Assembly: GCF_048773025.1 (NCBI RefSeq)
Contig: NC_133559.1
Span: 11,562,501-11,626,500 of the forward strand
DNA: 64,000 nucleotides
Origin: Camelus bactrianus
Taxonomy: Eukaryota; Chordata; Mammalia; Artiodactyla; Camelidae
Reading direction: 5' to 3'
The notes below the pieces were generated by a model. It did not search any database. It was not told where the DNA came from and saw nothing but the letters and a program-made list of their open reading frames with translations. Each line of letters begins with the position of its first letter. The first letter of the stretch is position 1. The position numbers and the translations under genes are program-made. Shown here piece by piece: positions 35,001 through 45,916 of this stretch.

Positions 35001-38000
35001 GCTCACTGTAGGAGATCTCCCCCAACATGGTGATTGGGTGATGGGACATACTCTTTTGCTGTGAATTAGCCAGTGACTGGTATATAGGCATTAGGGCCCA
35101 GATCATCTTCTCTAAATCTTACCTTGCTGAAAAGCCATCCAAAGAGGTTTTGGGAAATCTCACTTTTAGCCATCCTTGAAGAAATGAGACCAGAAACTGG
35201 GAAGCTTTCTCAAGGCCTCTTATAACTCTACTGCTTGTCCTTCCCTCCCATGGTTCAGACTTCTCTGTACTTCTCAAAATGTTTTCAAATCTGTATGAAC
35301 CCTCCATCCTTCCCAAAATCCTAGCAAATAAGGGTTGTTGTTTTCCTCTTATGAGAGGTGAGAACACTGAAACTCAAAGTGGTCATGGGAGGTGTAGTGG
35401 AAAGAACACTTCTAGAGGAGTCTGAGGAACCAACCAGCTTCTCATTTCACTCCTGCCACTTCCCAGTTTGGGGCCTTAGGAAAGTCACTCGCATCTTGGA
35501 GCCCCAATCTCCTCATCTATAAAGTGGAGCTTAACCTCTATCACCTAGAGTTGCTTTGAAGATTAAGAAAGGTAATGCCCATGAAACTAGTTTATGAACT
35601 ACAGAGTGATACCAAGTGTTTGTTGCTGGAGTTATTATTACAGTGGAATGAGAAGAGAACCCAGGTCTCTTGACCCCCAGTTAGGCCAGAGCTCTAACTT
35701 TCTTACACAGCTCCATGCTCCCTGGAAGAGGAGGCCATCTACTCCTTTTCCTGGGTGAGACCCCAGACCCGATCACCAGGCGATCTGGAATCTAATGCCA
35801 GTAGATCTGTCATCCAATAGCTCGCAGCAAAACGGTAAAAGTCTAATCACCACCCAGGAAAGTATCTCCTTCTGGGGAATTTAAAGGGGAAAATGAAGTG
35901 ACAGTCGTGGTGGAATTCTAGGGGGCAGGTGTGAGAAAGAGCTGAAGACCTCCTCGGGGAAGGGCTTTGAACGAGGCACTACGGGTTTTAAACACGAGCT
36001 AGGTGGACAAAGAGAAGGATTAACACAAACAAAAGCATAAGGTAGAAGGCAAACTGGGGGTCAGCCGAGGGAGGAGGCCTGGCTGCTGGTCGGTAGTAAA
36101 TGGGTGGCAGTCCAAGACTTCATAATTCCTCACATCATCATGCGGTCATCCTGGCCTCGGAGCAAAACCCTGGACTTCTGTCAGATACAATCCACCCGGG
36201 AGGTGTGATACCCCCGAACTGATTACTATGCCACGGGAAGGTTACCACTGGAGCTGGATGCCTGTCAGTCTTACCCACTTGGCTGCTACAAAATGAGGAA
36301 TGAGTGAAATGGATGCAGAGGAGGCAAGTTGTAACACTCACCACACTGATCCACGTGGGAGGTACATGAGTCTCATGGGGCCCCATCCTCCCAAGTCTTG
36401 TAGACAGGTGCTAGTAGCCAGCCATCCTCTAGAGTCTTCTGACCACACAGATCATGTTACGTTTCCTCATTGTGTGTTCCCTAAGTATCTGTCCCTTCCC
36501 CTTTCATAACACCTGTTGTTACTTACTGAATGACTCCCAGCTCCATAAATGCAAGGATCATGACTCTTTTGCTCCCCAGTTATATCCTCAGCTCCTTAAC
36601 AGTGCCTGGAACAACAATGGAACTAAACAAATTCTTGTTAAAGGAAGGAATGAGTGAATGAGAAAAGCAAGACCTACCTGGACATGCTAAAACTCTATAG
36701 GGCCACGCACAGCAGGTGGAGAAGCCATCAGAGAAAGGGGAGCTTCAGTTCAGTCTTAGCAGCTGAGAGAAGTCTCTTGTTTCTGGATCCCTTTTCACAG
36801 TCAACTGAGAAGAGAAAACAAAATTGGTTAGGACTCACCAGCCCAGCCCCCTATCCTCAGAGTTCACATTTAGGGGATGGCATGGAGATGCTTTCTTCTT
36901 TCATGACCCTTCTCCTCACCCTGAAGATACAATTAAGATAGAACAATATCCTCTATCTAGGTTCATGTCAGCAATTTACAGTGTCATCCTCCAATAATAT
37001 TCTAACATGGAACAATGAATTTGGAGACATTGTCTTACATCTCCAAACAATTCTCACTTCTTGAAATTTACCCTGAGAAGATAGCACCACATATGCAAAG
37101 GTGTGAGAAGAGCAATTAATTACTCACGGCTTAAATGCATGCACACATGCTACAAACTCTAAAGGCACATCCTTGTAGTTTTTCACCTCCTCGACTTAAA
37201 CATCTCCCCAAAACCTCATGTGAAAATGAAATTACTCAAAGGTGACCTAAATCCAAGAATTGCACTTAACTTGGGGGCAAGTGATATCTAATCTTGATTT
37301 GACTGCAAAATATTCACCCTTTCCATCTTATCGCTGTAGTAAAAGGATGAATACATTAATTGATCAATCATAAGTTCAAAATAAGATTGATTTTGTTGGT
37401 AATATTTACTGGGACTATTTTGACACTCTATGGCATGAACAAAGAGCGACAAAAAGCCATCTGCCTTAGTATTAGAGAAGCAGGGAGGGCAGCTTTTTGA
37501 AAAATCAGCTTACTTAACAAGATGATTCAATAAAGGCTTGAGTGATCCAAAGTATATATGCACTGCCTGATAAATTACAGGGGGAAAAATGTTCGAAAAC
37601 TGGATTCAGCTCTTAAAGGCATTCACACAGGGAGAGAAACCAGTGCTTTTAGAGATAAATTTATCAAAAGAAAGTTGTCAAGTCAAGATCCTAGACCAGT
37701 AATCAAGGGACTAGGTCAACATTTGGTAGTGTCAGATTCTCTCACTCTGGGGCATTGGTTGAGCAACTCATTCTTGAGGGAAGGTCACCAAAGGACATGA
37801 ATGGGAAATTGGGATTCCATGAGGCCCCAGGACTTCAGAGTTGACACCTGAGCCCTTGAGAGAACTGAGGGAGGGGAGTTAGGGAGAGGGCTGGAGCTGG
37901 TACAAATGCCAGGTGACCTTCAAATTAAGCCATAGTAGAAAGAGTCCAGGCTCCAGAGCTGGAATGACATTGGGTTAAATCCTCAAATCATCACCTACTT

Positions 38001-41000
38001 TGTGCCCTTGGATAAGTGACTTAGGTTTTTTTGAATCTCAGTTTTTTCTTCAAATCATAAGTTAACAAACTCTTACTGTCAAGAGCCAGATACTAAATAT
38101 TTTAGGCTTTGAAGGCAATGTGATCTATGTCACAACTACTCAACTCAACTTTTGTAGTGGAATAGCAGCCATCAACAACATGTAGAGGAAAACATGGCTG
38201 TGTTCCAACAAAACTTCATTTTCAGAAACAGGTGGCAGGCTAGGTTTGACCCATGGGTTGTAAGTTGCTGATCCCTGTGTAAAAAGATCAAAGTTCCTAA
38301 ATTTCAGGATTGCTTTAAGTGTCAGGCATAATCTTTACAATAAATGTTTGGCACAGAATAAGGTGGCAAGGACTCAGGTTGATTTTATGGTTCTCCATGT
38401 CTGCAGGGCCAGCAGCCTCTGGAGCCGTGAAGAAGCTGGTTGGTGCCCTTGGAGGGTCTGTGACTTTCCCTCTGAATTTCTCAGTAGATTCGATTGACAG
38501 CATTGTCTGGATCTTCAACACAACCACTCTCATCACCATTGCACCAAAAATGGCAGACGAAAATGCCCTTATCATAGTCACCCAACAACGTAACAAGGAA
38601 AGGGTGGATTTCCCAAATGGAAACTACTCCCTGAAGCTCAGCAAACTGAAGAAGAATGACTCAGGTGCCTACCGTGCAGAGATACACAGCTCATCCATCC
38701 AGAGTCCCCTCACCCAGGACTATGAGTTACGTGTCTATGGTAAGCAAAGTCAGTTGCAAAAGTGGATGATTGCCTTCGTAAAGTGATGACCTCCCTGATA
38801 TTGGAGCTGTTCAAACAAAGGCTGCATAAACACTTGGCAAGAATGTGGAAGAAGGAACTCCTACACGGAAGAAGTAGATGTCACTGATCCCTCAGGCCCC
38901 TCTTACTCAGAGATTCTGTGAGAGGGACTGTGGTGCAGCAGATGGGTGTTATGGGAAGTGAAAATCACACAAGTCAAATGTTGACTTCTCTACTTACTAG
39001 CTGCACCACCGTAGCCAAGTTACTTATTCTCTTTGAAATTTAGTTTCCATATATGCAATGGGGAGGAAAGTGATACTTATCTTAGAAAGATTATCAGGTA
39101 TAAACATCAATCACACCTCTCCCCCTACAGATTTTAACTAATTGAGAAACAGACACAAGAATCAGAAGGAAGATAAAGTCATCAGCTTTATTTTTTCTGG
39201 TAAAGCTAGATAAAAGAAATGCTATCCCCCAAGTCTAGACCTTGGAGCCTATGCAGAGACAATGAACTTATGAAACAATTGCCCAGCTACAATAGTGTCT
39301 CACTCCCTGAGCTGCAGACACCAGGAGATATCAGGGATGCCAGGAGATGAGCCTGCAGGTTTGCCTGTAGGAGGCAGGCCATGTTATCTTGATGCAAGAG
39401 TGTCTTCCATATAAACATAGCTGAAAAGAACGGAAGACATGCATTCTGTGGCTGAGGGTAGGGGAAATAAAGGGTAAACCACATTTTTACAGCAATCTTG
39501 ACAGCCCAAACTCACAAATAGAGAAATGTAGGTGATAAATGGCAGACTCTCACCATTTCAACAATGAAACAATTGCTAAACCTCTGAGAGAAAGGAGTGA
39601 GCACAGTAGAGAGGGAGACCAGAAGTGTTGCTCCAATACTGTTCTCTCCAGGAGAGTAAAGTGAGGCTCTTCAAGGAAGCCTGAGGACAGGGGACTAGGA
39701 AGCCTCCAAAAAAGATAAACCCAGGTAACATCTAAAATGCATTTAACACAGTGCTTGCCGTATGCCTGTGCTTAGTAAATGGCGGCTTATTCTTGTTGCA
39801 TTGTAATTCTTTCTATTACTATTATTGTTGCTGTTTTATAACTGTGGTCAAGCAGACCTAGATAGTTCTCTTCTAGGTCTTTCAGAGAAGAATTATCATT
39901 CTGCTCTGAACTGCTGCTTCCTCTCCACTCTGTAGCACACATGGAGATTCAGGTCCAAGATTTACAAGAATAATTCAATAAAGGGAGGGATATGGCCTAG
40001 TTCCTACACTTTGTTGTCTGTTTCTCTTTTACAGAGCAACTGTCAAAGCCAAAAGTCACCATAGATCTGCAGAACAGTACAAATGGCACCTGTATAACCA
40101 ATCTGACATGCTCCATGGAACAGGGAGGAGAAGATGTAACTTACAGCTGGAAGTCCCTGGGGCAGACAACCAATGAGTCCCACAGTGGCTCCGTCCTTCC
40201 CATATCCTGGAGGGGGGAGAAAAGGGACATGACCTTCATCTGCATGGCCAGGAACCCAATCAGCAGCAACTCTTCAACCCCTATCTTTGCGTGGAAGCTC
40301 TGTGAAGGTGACTGTCTCTCCTCCCTCTCCAGGAACCTCTGGTCTCAGGACCTATATATTCTTCAGCTCCTAGTCCCCATAGGAACAAGACCTTTGTGAA
40401 AATTGGAAGCCCCTGTCAAGTCGCCACACTGGGAGGAAGGGTACAGTTACTCTAAAACTTGGGTCATTTTCCATGGCTGACTCTCCTCCCTTCCCTGTAC
40501 CTCCACCCATTCTCTCTTTAAAGGTGCTGCTGGTGGCCTGGCTTCCTCCGTGATCTTCAGCCTCCTGTTGTTTTTCATCCCGCTCTGTTCCCTTGCACTG
40601 ATGCTGATTATTTTGATCTTACGAAGAGAAAGAAAAGGTAGAGCATGTACTATTTTTGTCTTCATCTTCATTCATGTATTTTCTCCCTCATTCATTCAAC
40701 AAGCCTACACTGGACTTTGTGCCATGCTTGGTGCTAGGCACTAAGAATACAGAAGTGAAGAAGCCATAGTGTCTGTCCTACAGGACTGCTTAGTTCTGGA
40801 GTGAAGGGAATACTTGAGCCCTTAACTTCTCTCCTGAGGCCATGGTCCCTGTTCCCTTTCCAGTGCCTTCCCTTCTCCTTCCCCCAGAGGGGCTTACTGG
40901 TGTAGTCCTCCTGCTGCCATAGGCCCCAGACTGTTGACTCTGTTTCCCTGAACTAGAAGGCCATGGCTTCCAATTCTGAGGTCCCCTAGACCAGCACCCT

Positions 41001-44000
41001 CCAATCTGTCCATCCCTGTCACAGCCCCCAACCAACCCCAGTTCTCTCCATTGGATCAACTCCAGAGACTCCTTTTTACTCCCTACCTCAGTCTAGACAG
41101 ATTCCTCCTGGAGAAGCCTTTCTCTGCCTCTCTCCATGCTGTACTCCATGCTCTCTGTACCTAAACCTTGCTGATTTGTATTCTCAGGTTCCCCCTGGTA
41201 CTGTCCATGCAGGGTGTTGGGAAGGAATCTAAACTTTTGGGTGGGTATGAAATGCAAACTTTGAGATATTCCCTCCCTCTTGGAAACGCTACAAAAGTAC
41301 TTCTGACCTCCCCTGTGTCCTCTTTTGACTGCCTTGGTTCAAAGATTAGGAAATGAAGTGATGAGGGTGAACAGTTCATCTGGGGTTTTTCTTGGGTTTA
41401 GCACTGAAAGTCCCATGTCCCAAAACCTTTTAGTTACAGGGAAATCAAGATAGTCGGTTAAGTGAGTCATGGGATGGTGGGCCAGTTGGGGTGGTGAGTG
41501 GAAGGAGGGGCCAGGTGTGATTCTCTCCCAACTTGGTTTCAGAGTTCATTGAAGAGAAAAGGGAAATAGACCCTCGTCTGGAAATTCTTAACTACTACCC
41601 ACCTTCTGGAGAGACCTTGGAGTATGACACAATCCCTGATCTTAATGTGAGTTCTTTCCCATCTTTTCTGGAGCCTGATCCTCCTCTCTGAGGCCCTCTT
41701 TGTTTAGCTTGAGATGCTTCCATGGATTTGAACAACATGGGAAATGAAAATGTATAACCCTTGAAACCCAGTGCCCCTGTGCCGCCCCCAAGTCTTTATA
41801 GATTCTTTCATGTGCGGGAGTTGGTGGCCTCCAGAGCACCTGGTTCTGACCCAGCCAGGAATGCTCACAGTGTGATCTGTGTAATCACTTCTTTCCCTTC
41901 CACAGTTCACAAAGGCCACTCAACAGATTAATTTCCTTTTGCATAGGATAGCAGATAGAGAAGTGTGACTTTGATGTGCTGTTTGAGTTATGATGTCAGA
42001 AGACTGGCTTTAGAGATGTCTTTTCCTCTGCGATAATTCAAGGAATGATCAGGAGCAGGCTCAGAGGACCCATGGTGCCTCTGGACCCACAATCAAGGCT
42101 TCCCAAGTGGGGGTCATCAGGCTGAAATGAATGCAAACAAGGTTAATTCAAAGAAAACTCTTTGAAAAGAAAATCATAAGAATAAGGTTTAAAGAAATCC
42201 AAATAACAAGAGACAATTTGGAGATATGAACTAGGTAGACAACTTCAAAAGTTCGCCCGGGAACAATAATCACAGCCCAGGCTAGACTCGCCCTGGCTAG
42301 ACTCGCCCCTTGGGAGTCACAGTGACCTTTTCCACATTGGCCAGTTTAATGAAGAAATAAAAACACTTTCAAGCCTCAAAAATCTTAATTTTACCCCAGC
42401 CTTCAGTGTCTCCTGATCACGATGCATCTTCCTACACTTATCCACAACTTTTCAAAGAGGAAACACTGCACTTTCTCTTCGAAGTTGGTGTCCTGGGAGC
42501 TCCTTCCTTCCTCACAGGGGAGACCACTCTGTGTTCCACTCAGCCTGACTTCTGTCGAAATTGGTCACTTTATCGCCATCCTCTTCCCTTGCTCAAGATC
42601 CATCCCCTAGAGACCACAGGACTGTCCTGAATGTTCAGGAATAAACTTCACCAACCCAGGATGTTTTTCTCTAGCCTGGAAGGAGCTTTTGTTATTGCCA
42701 TCCCTGTTGGTTTATTCTGTTTTGTCCCTTTAGTCATCCTTTCTGATTTGCTCCACCAGCTCTTTTGACTGATGGAAAAGTTTATGTGCAGCATTAGCAA
42801 TATTACTTCAAATTATCTTTTCATCAGCTTAGGAGGCTCATAACTCATGGGGCTTGTATATCTTATATATTTATTAAGTAATATAAACAGCACAGCTTAA
42901 AAATAATGCTTCTTGGAAAAAAGTCATCAATAATTATAACAGTCATCAGTGAAAACAGCACTTCCTACCATCCATTCCAGCTCCAGAACCCCCTCCTCCC
43001 TCTTACCACCTCCTCCCACCTCCGCTTTCCCTTTTCTGGATTCTGGGTGTCTTTTCGGCCTTGTCTATGTAACCCATGGAGTAGGTAATTACTTCTTTTG
43101 TTTGTTTGTTTGTTTTTAATAGAATACTATTCCAGAGGAAAATCCAGTAAATTCAATTTATTCCACTGTGCAAATATCCACAAAGGTAAGAAGCTTTAGA
43201 GCTGAACTTCATTTTAGTTGTTCCATCCTTTTCCCTGGTTCAAGCTTAGCTTAGAATTTCTTGGGCCCCAGTGATCTCATATTCCCTGATACTAAAAGGT
43301 ACTCCAGGATGTCCCATTCCCTTTGCTTAGGGTTACACAAGTATATGGTGACTAGAAGAGATGTGTTTTAGGAGTTGAATAAGGGTGATGTGGAACAAAT
43401 AGAGTAGGTGAGAGGTTCCAGGTAGGAATGATAGGGAAAGTCAGCAGGATCCTGACTAAGGGCATGGGTGGGTAGAAAGGCCATGGCTTAGGCTGTTCCC
43501 GGGAGGGGAGGGGTGGCTGGGGCCACCAGTAAACTAAAGGCAAGAGAGTGTTCCTCTTTTTTCCCATGGTCTGGCTATGCTACATCTGGTTTCTACTGTT
43601 CCCCAGTCAAACTACTTATATATTGAGATTTTAAAGCTTATTCCTTCACAGATCATGCTTGGCAGAAGCAGGGATACCTCCTGTCTCCTCTCCCAAACAG
43701 ATCAGAAAAATTAGGATGGGTAAAGCAGTTTGCTTAGTTGGTTTGGGCAGATTATTGAGAGGAAAGTTCAGTTCATTAAGCATTCAACACGGTAAATGTA
43801 GGTTAGCTTTAAGGAATGGTTTTCCTAAAGTTGAAGTGATTAAACAGAGGGAACGAGCACAGCAAGAGGTTTGGGTTGGTACCCTCTGCAATAAAGAATG
43901 TCTGGGATGGTGGGGTCTCCTGAGTTGGGGGATACAGAGCCCTGCTCCAGCATTCCGCATCCTTATGTCGCCTAACAGATGGAGAAACCTTACTCACTAC

Positions 44001-44050
44001 CAAAGTCACCAGATACACCGAAGCTATTTACTTATGAGAATGCCATCTAA
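31981..44050 (+). CDS. SLAMF7: SLAM family member 7 (CS1/CRACC), complete gene
   Basis: Seven coding exons (31981-32035, 38407-38739, 40035-40307, 40524-40637, 41543-41646, 43123-43185, 43979-44050) join to 1014 nt, 337 residues plus stop, close to the human 335. All introns have GT...AG ends and phases match across junctions. Domain order: signal peptide 1-22, V-type Ig domain without cysteines (about 23-129), C2 Ig domain with four cysteines (149, 155, 199, 219), transmembrane helix about 228-253, and an 84-residue cytoplasmic tail with tyrosines at 276, 277, 286, 306 and 333. It is recognised by near-identical stretches such as YSLKLSKLKKNDSG and PDTPKLF.YEN. SLAMF7 is a homophilic leukocyte receptor; in NK cells it signals through EAT-2 bound to a phosphorylated switch motif. 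Here that motif reads L-E-Y-D-T-I, where human has T-E-Y-D-T-I. Nine or so N-glycosylation sequons are in the ectodomain. Confidence 0.95.
32400..32545. repeat. AT-rich low-complexity run
   Basis: The stretch is almost wholly A and T with repeated TTTATAAATATATTT units, some pairing with each other as inverted repeats. Confidence 0.85.
38050..38277 (+). mobile_element. MER5A (hAT-Charlie DNA transposon relic)
   Basis: It reads GAGCCAGATACTAAATATTT, AGGCTTTGAAGGC, CACAACTACTCAACTC, then GTTCCAACAAAACTTCATTT and GTAAGTTGCTGATCCCTG, matching MER5A end to end. This old non-autonomous element ends about 130 bp before SLAMF7 exon 2. Confidence 0.8.
38407..38739 (+). CDS. SLAMF7: SLAMF7 exon 2 (V-type Ig domain)
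   Basis: The exon has 111 codons, phase 1 at both ends, with acceptor TCTGCAG and donor GGTAAGC. It has the SLAM-family V pattern: no cysteine pair, VTFPL in strand B, IVWIFNTT in strand C, and KNDSGAYRAEI in place of the usual D.G.Y.C. Compared with human from memory, the segment before LIIVTQ carries about four extra residues (KMADENA). Confidence 0.93.
38740..40034 (+). other. SLAMF7: SLAMF7 intron 2
   Basis: It holds a MIR piece at about 38935-39110 and a possible minus-strand LTR fossil at about 39143-39503. On the minus strand that fossil has an AATAAAGCTGATGAC-type section and a GTGTCTGTTTCTCA end; I am unsure of it. The rest is unassigned. Confidence 0.6.
40035..40307 (+). CDS. SLAMF7: SLAMF7 exon 3 (C2-type Ig domain)
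   Basis: The exon has 91 codons, acceptor TTTTACAG, donor GGTGACT. The four cysteines (149, 155, 199, 219) give the two disulfides typical of SLAM-family C2 domains. Human-like blocks include SKPKVT, LGQ..NESH.GS.LPISWR and KLCEG. Confidence 0.94.
40524..40637 (+). CDS. SLAMF7: SLAMF7 exon 4 (transmembrane segment)
   Basis: The exon has 38 codons, acceptor TTTAAAG, donor GGTAGAG. A hydrophobic helix of about 26 residues (228-253) is followed by the stop-transfer cluster RRERK. This is the least conserved part relative to human, as expected for a transmembrane exon. Confidence 0.9.
41543..41646 (+). CDS. SLAMF7: SLAMF7 exon 5 (tail, main switch motif)
   Basis: It encodes EFIEEKREIDPR..., then SGETLEYDTIPDLN, with acceptor GGTTTCAG and donor GTGAGT. 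Tyr286 sits in the position of the human EAT-2-binding tyrosine, but the residue two places before it is leucine, not threonine. Phe260 replaces the membrane-proximal human tyrosine of EEYIEEKK. Confidence 0.92.
41647..43122 (+). other. SLAMF7: SLAMF7 intron 5
   Basis: No recognised mobile element of size was seen. A short tandem GGCTAGACTCGCCC duplication lies near 42280-42308, and the acceptor is preceded by a (TTTG)n tract (43097-43116). Frames of 60-74 residues here are not supported as exons. Confidence 0.6.
43123..43185 (+). CDS. SLAMF7: SLAMF7 exon 6 (distal tyrosine motif)
   Basis: The exon has 21 codons, phase 0 at both ends, acceptor TTTTTAATAG, donor GTAAGA. It contains NSIYSTVQI, aligned with human NTVYSTVEI; Tyr306 is preceded at -2 by serine instead of threonine. 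Confidence 0.92.
43979..44050 (+). CDS. SLAMF7: SLAMF7 exon 7 (C-terminus and stop)
   Basis: It encodes 23 residues ending KLFTYENAI before TAA, against human RLFAYENVI. The acceptor is CCTAACAG. The final tyrosine (333) is conserved. Confidence 0.93.
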   Translation: MEKPYSLPKSPDTPKLFTYENAI

Positions 44051-44773
44051 ACAGCCATGTGCTCCCTCATGTCTTGCCCCAAAAAGGATGCTCAGAAAAA
44101 GTCACTGACTTGACCAGATTCATCAAAGAAGAATGAAGAAGGCTGACATCCTTCCAGAGTAAGCTATCTTTTATGCTCCTTCAGATTTGAGTTCCTAATT
44201 CTACTCACTGCCTCAAACCCTGGATCCCTCCCTGGAAATGTGGTTGTGAATCCATCAGCCAACCCCAAGCCAGGAGCTTAGAAGCGGCTCTGTTGAAATG
44301 CAAACTCAATTTCATATATATGAATGACAGCTCCCACGCCAGGGCTTGGAGATGAGGAATATCCAAGGGTCTGGTTGCCAAGAGGGCAAGAACTTCAGAG
44401 CGGCTGACATTGCCAGAAGCAGAAGACAGCAGTCAGAAATGGATTTATTTACTGACTCATCAGCTATGTGCCTGGCACTGTGCAGAGCTCACAGTGATTT
44501 GGGTCAGACGTGCTCTTTGCCTTCCTGAAATTGGTCTTCCATGAACTGCTTCCATAGGAAGTGGCAGCAGGCCTGACCACAGAGTCCTGACACCCAGGGG
44601 GTCAGGTGTGGATCCACAGGACTTGAGAGACAAAGTGCACAAGGACAGAGAAGCCAGGTAGAAGACTGGGTTTGGCTGACTGGAAAGGTAGAAGTGTGCC
44701 TGGCTCTCGCTTCATTTACACTTTGTGCTGCAAGGGAGAAGCCCAGGCCTTAGGGCTGTACAGGAGCTCATCT
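44051..44773 (+). other. SLAMF7: SLAMF7 3'UTR, proximal part
   Basis: The sequence after the stop lacks a canonical AATAAA. Human SLAMF7 has a 3'UTR of well over 1 kb as I recall, so transcripts probably continue into the LTR and SINE region to the right. A possible MIR/L2 piece lies near 44430-44570. Confidence 0.5.
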
Positions 44774-45237
44774 TGTGAAGGAAAAGCTGGGCTGGACTAA
44801 CAAGATAACTCACAAGTCTAAGGATGTGAAAGAAAAGTTGGGCTGGGCTAACAAGATAACTCACAAATCTAAGTATCGGAATACTGATCTGAGTTCTGCT
44901 GGACTAACTCGTAAATCTAAGTTAATTAGTGTTGGTTTGCTGTTCATGTTTTTTGCTAGCCAGCTGGGTTTTCAAAGAGATATATCTGGCTTTGGAATGT
45001 TGGTTTGCTGCCTCCCCGCCTCCACTTTTGTGATAATGATGCTGCTAAAGCTGTTCCATGCCTATTGGCCGAATACCCCAAACTTGTACTTTACCCTATA
45101 AAACCTCATGCGCATGTCTTGGAGATGCTCAGAGCTTCGGAGCAGAAGCCCCTCTGAGCCCGCTGGCGTAATACATCTCAGTACTCCAACCCTCCGAGTG
45201 GTGCTTGTTTCTTGGCTGGCCTGTCGTTTCCATAACA
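44774..45237 (+). mobile_element. Solo ERV LTR in SLAMF7 3' flank (family D, class I-like)
   Basis: This 464-bp fossil has TG...CA ends and a perfect 4-bp duplication ATCT (44770-44773 and 45238-45241). It shows a direct repeat of about 48 bp in U3 (units starting near 44780 and 44829), a TATA-like CTATAAAAC at about 45098, and a variant polyadenylation hexamer AATACA near 45170. No internal region is attached. The duplicated U3 unit and exact flanks suggest a fairly recent lineage-specific insertion. Confidence 0.85.
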
Positions 45238-45656
45238 ATCTCAATGGAGGAACTGCACCTGAAGACACGTTTCCCATATATTAGAGGAGACAGAGTCAGG
45301 GGGTGGTCACTTGCAAACCTTTAAAGTTGTTTAATTCATTCAACAAATATTTATTTGGAACCCCCGCAAGGTCAGTCTAGCAAATGACAGACGTGACCTC
45401 TGCCCCTGTAAAGCTCACTCTTTTAATGAAATGAAAAGCACATGGAGGGAGAGGGTTGCTTTTCATGTGTTCTTGGACACAGACCTTGAATGCTAACGTT
45501 GGGAAGGGACCTGAGGTTCCAGGTCTGAGGGTGCAAAGAATCTCCTTTACTCAAGGGAAAATGATCCATAGACTGGGGGAGCACAGAGCCTCACAGGCAG
45601 TGAAGAACTATTCCTGAGGGATTTGGGGCAAGAGTGTTTCAGAAGAGGCAACTCAG

Positions 45657-45780
45657 GGGGGAAGGGTATTGCTCAGTGGTTAGAGTACATGCTTAGCATG
45701 CATGAGGTCCTGGGTTCAAATCCCAGTACTCCCATTAAAACAACTAACTAAATAAACCTAATTACCTTCCCCACCAAAAA
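45657..45780 (+). mobile_element. Camelid tRNA-derived SINE (Vic-1 type), copy in SLAMF7 3' flank
   Basis: It has the tRNA-like head (GGGTATTGCTCAGTGGTTAG), core GCATGCATGAGGTCCTGGGT, then TCCCAGTACTCCC and an A-rich end. A perfect 14-bp duplication AAGAGGCAACTCAG (45643-45656 and 45781-45794) marks it as young. Its tail carries ATTAAA at about 45734 and AATAAA at 45751-45756. Confidence 0.93.
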
Positions 45781-45807
45781 AAGAGGCAACTCAGAAATAG
45801 GACATGG

Positions 45808-45916
45808 CTGGGGGAGGATATAATTCAGTGGTAGAGCGCATGCTTAGCATGCGTGAGGTCCTGGGTTAAAAAGTAAATAAGTAAAAACAAACCTAATTAT
45901 TCCCCCCACAAAAAAG
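45808..45916 (+). mobile_element. Camelid tRNA-derived SINE (Vic-1 type), internally deleted
   Basis: It has GGGGGAGGATATAATTCAGT, GCATGCTTAGCATGCGTGAG and GTCCTGGGTT, then runs directly into the A-rich tail, lacking the CAATCCCCAGTACCTCC segment. Flanks ending GACATG form a short duplication. Confidence 0.88.

Larger units (their letters stand above)
32036..38406 (+). other. SLAMF7: SLAMF7 intron 1
   Basis: This intron of about 6.4 kb contains an AT-rich run (32400-32545), MIR pieces at about 33270-33420, 33430-33605, 34450-34560 and 35435-35640, an L2 3' end at about 36500-36660, a (GAT)n run at 33874-33893 and MER5A at 38050-38277. No additional coding exon was seen. Confidence 0.8.
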
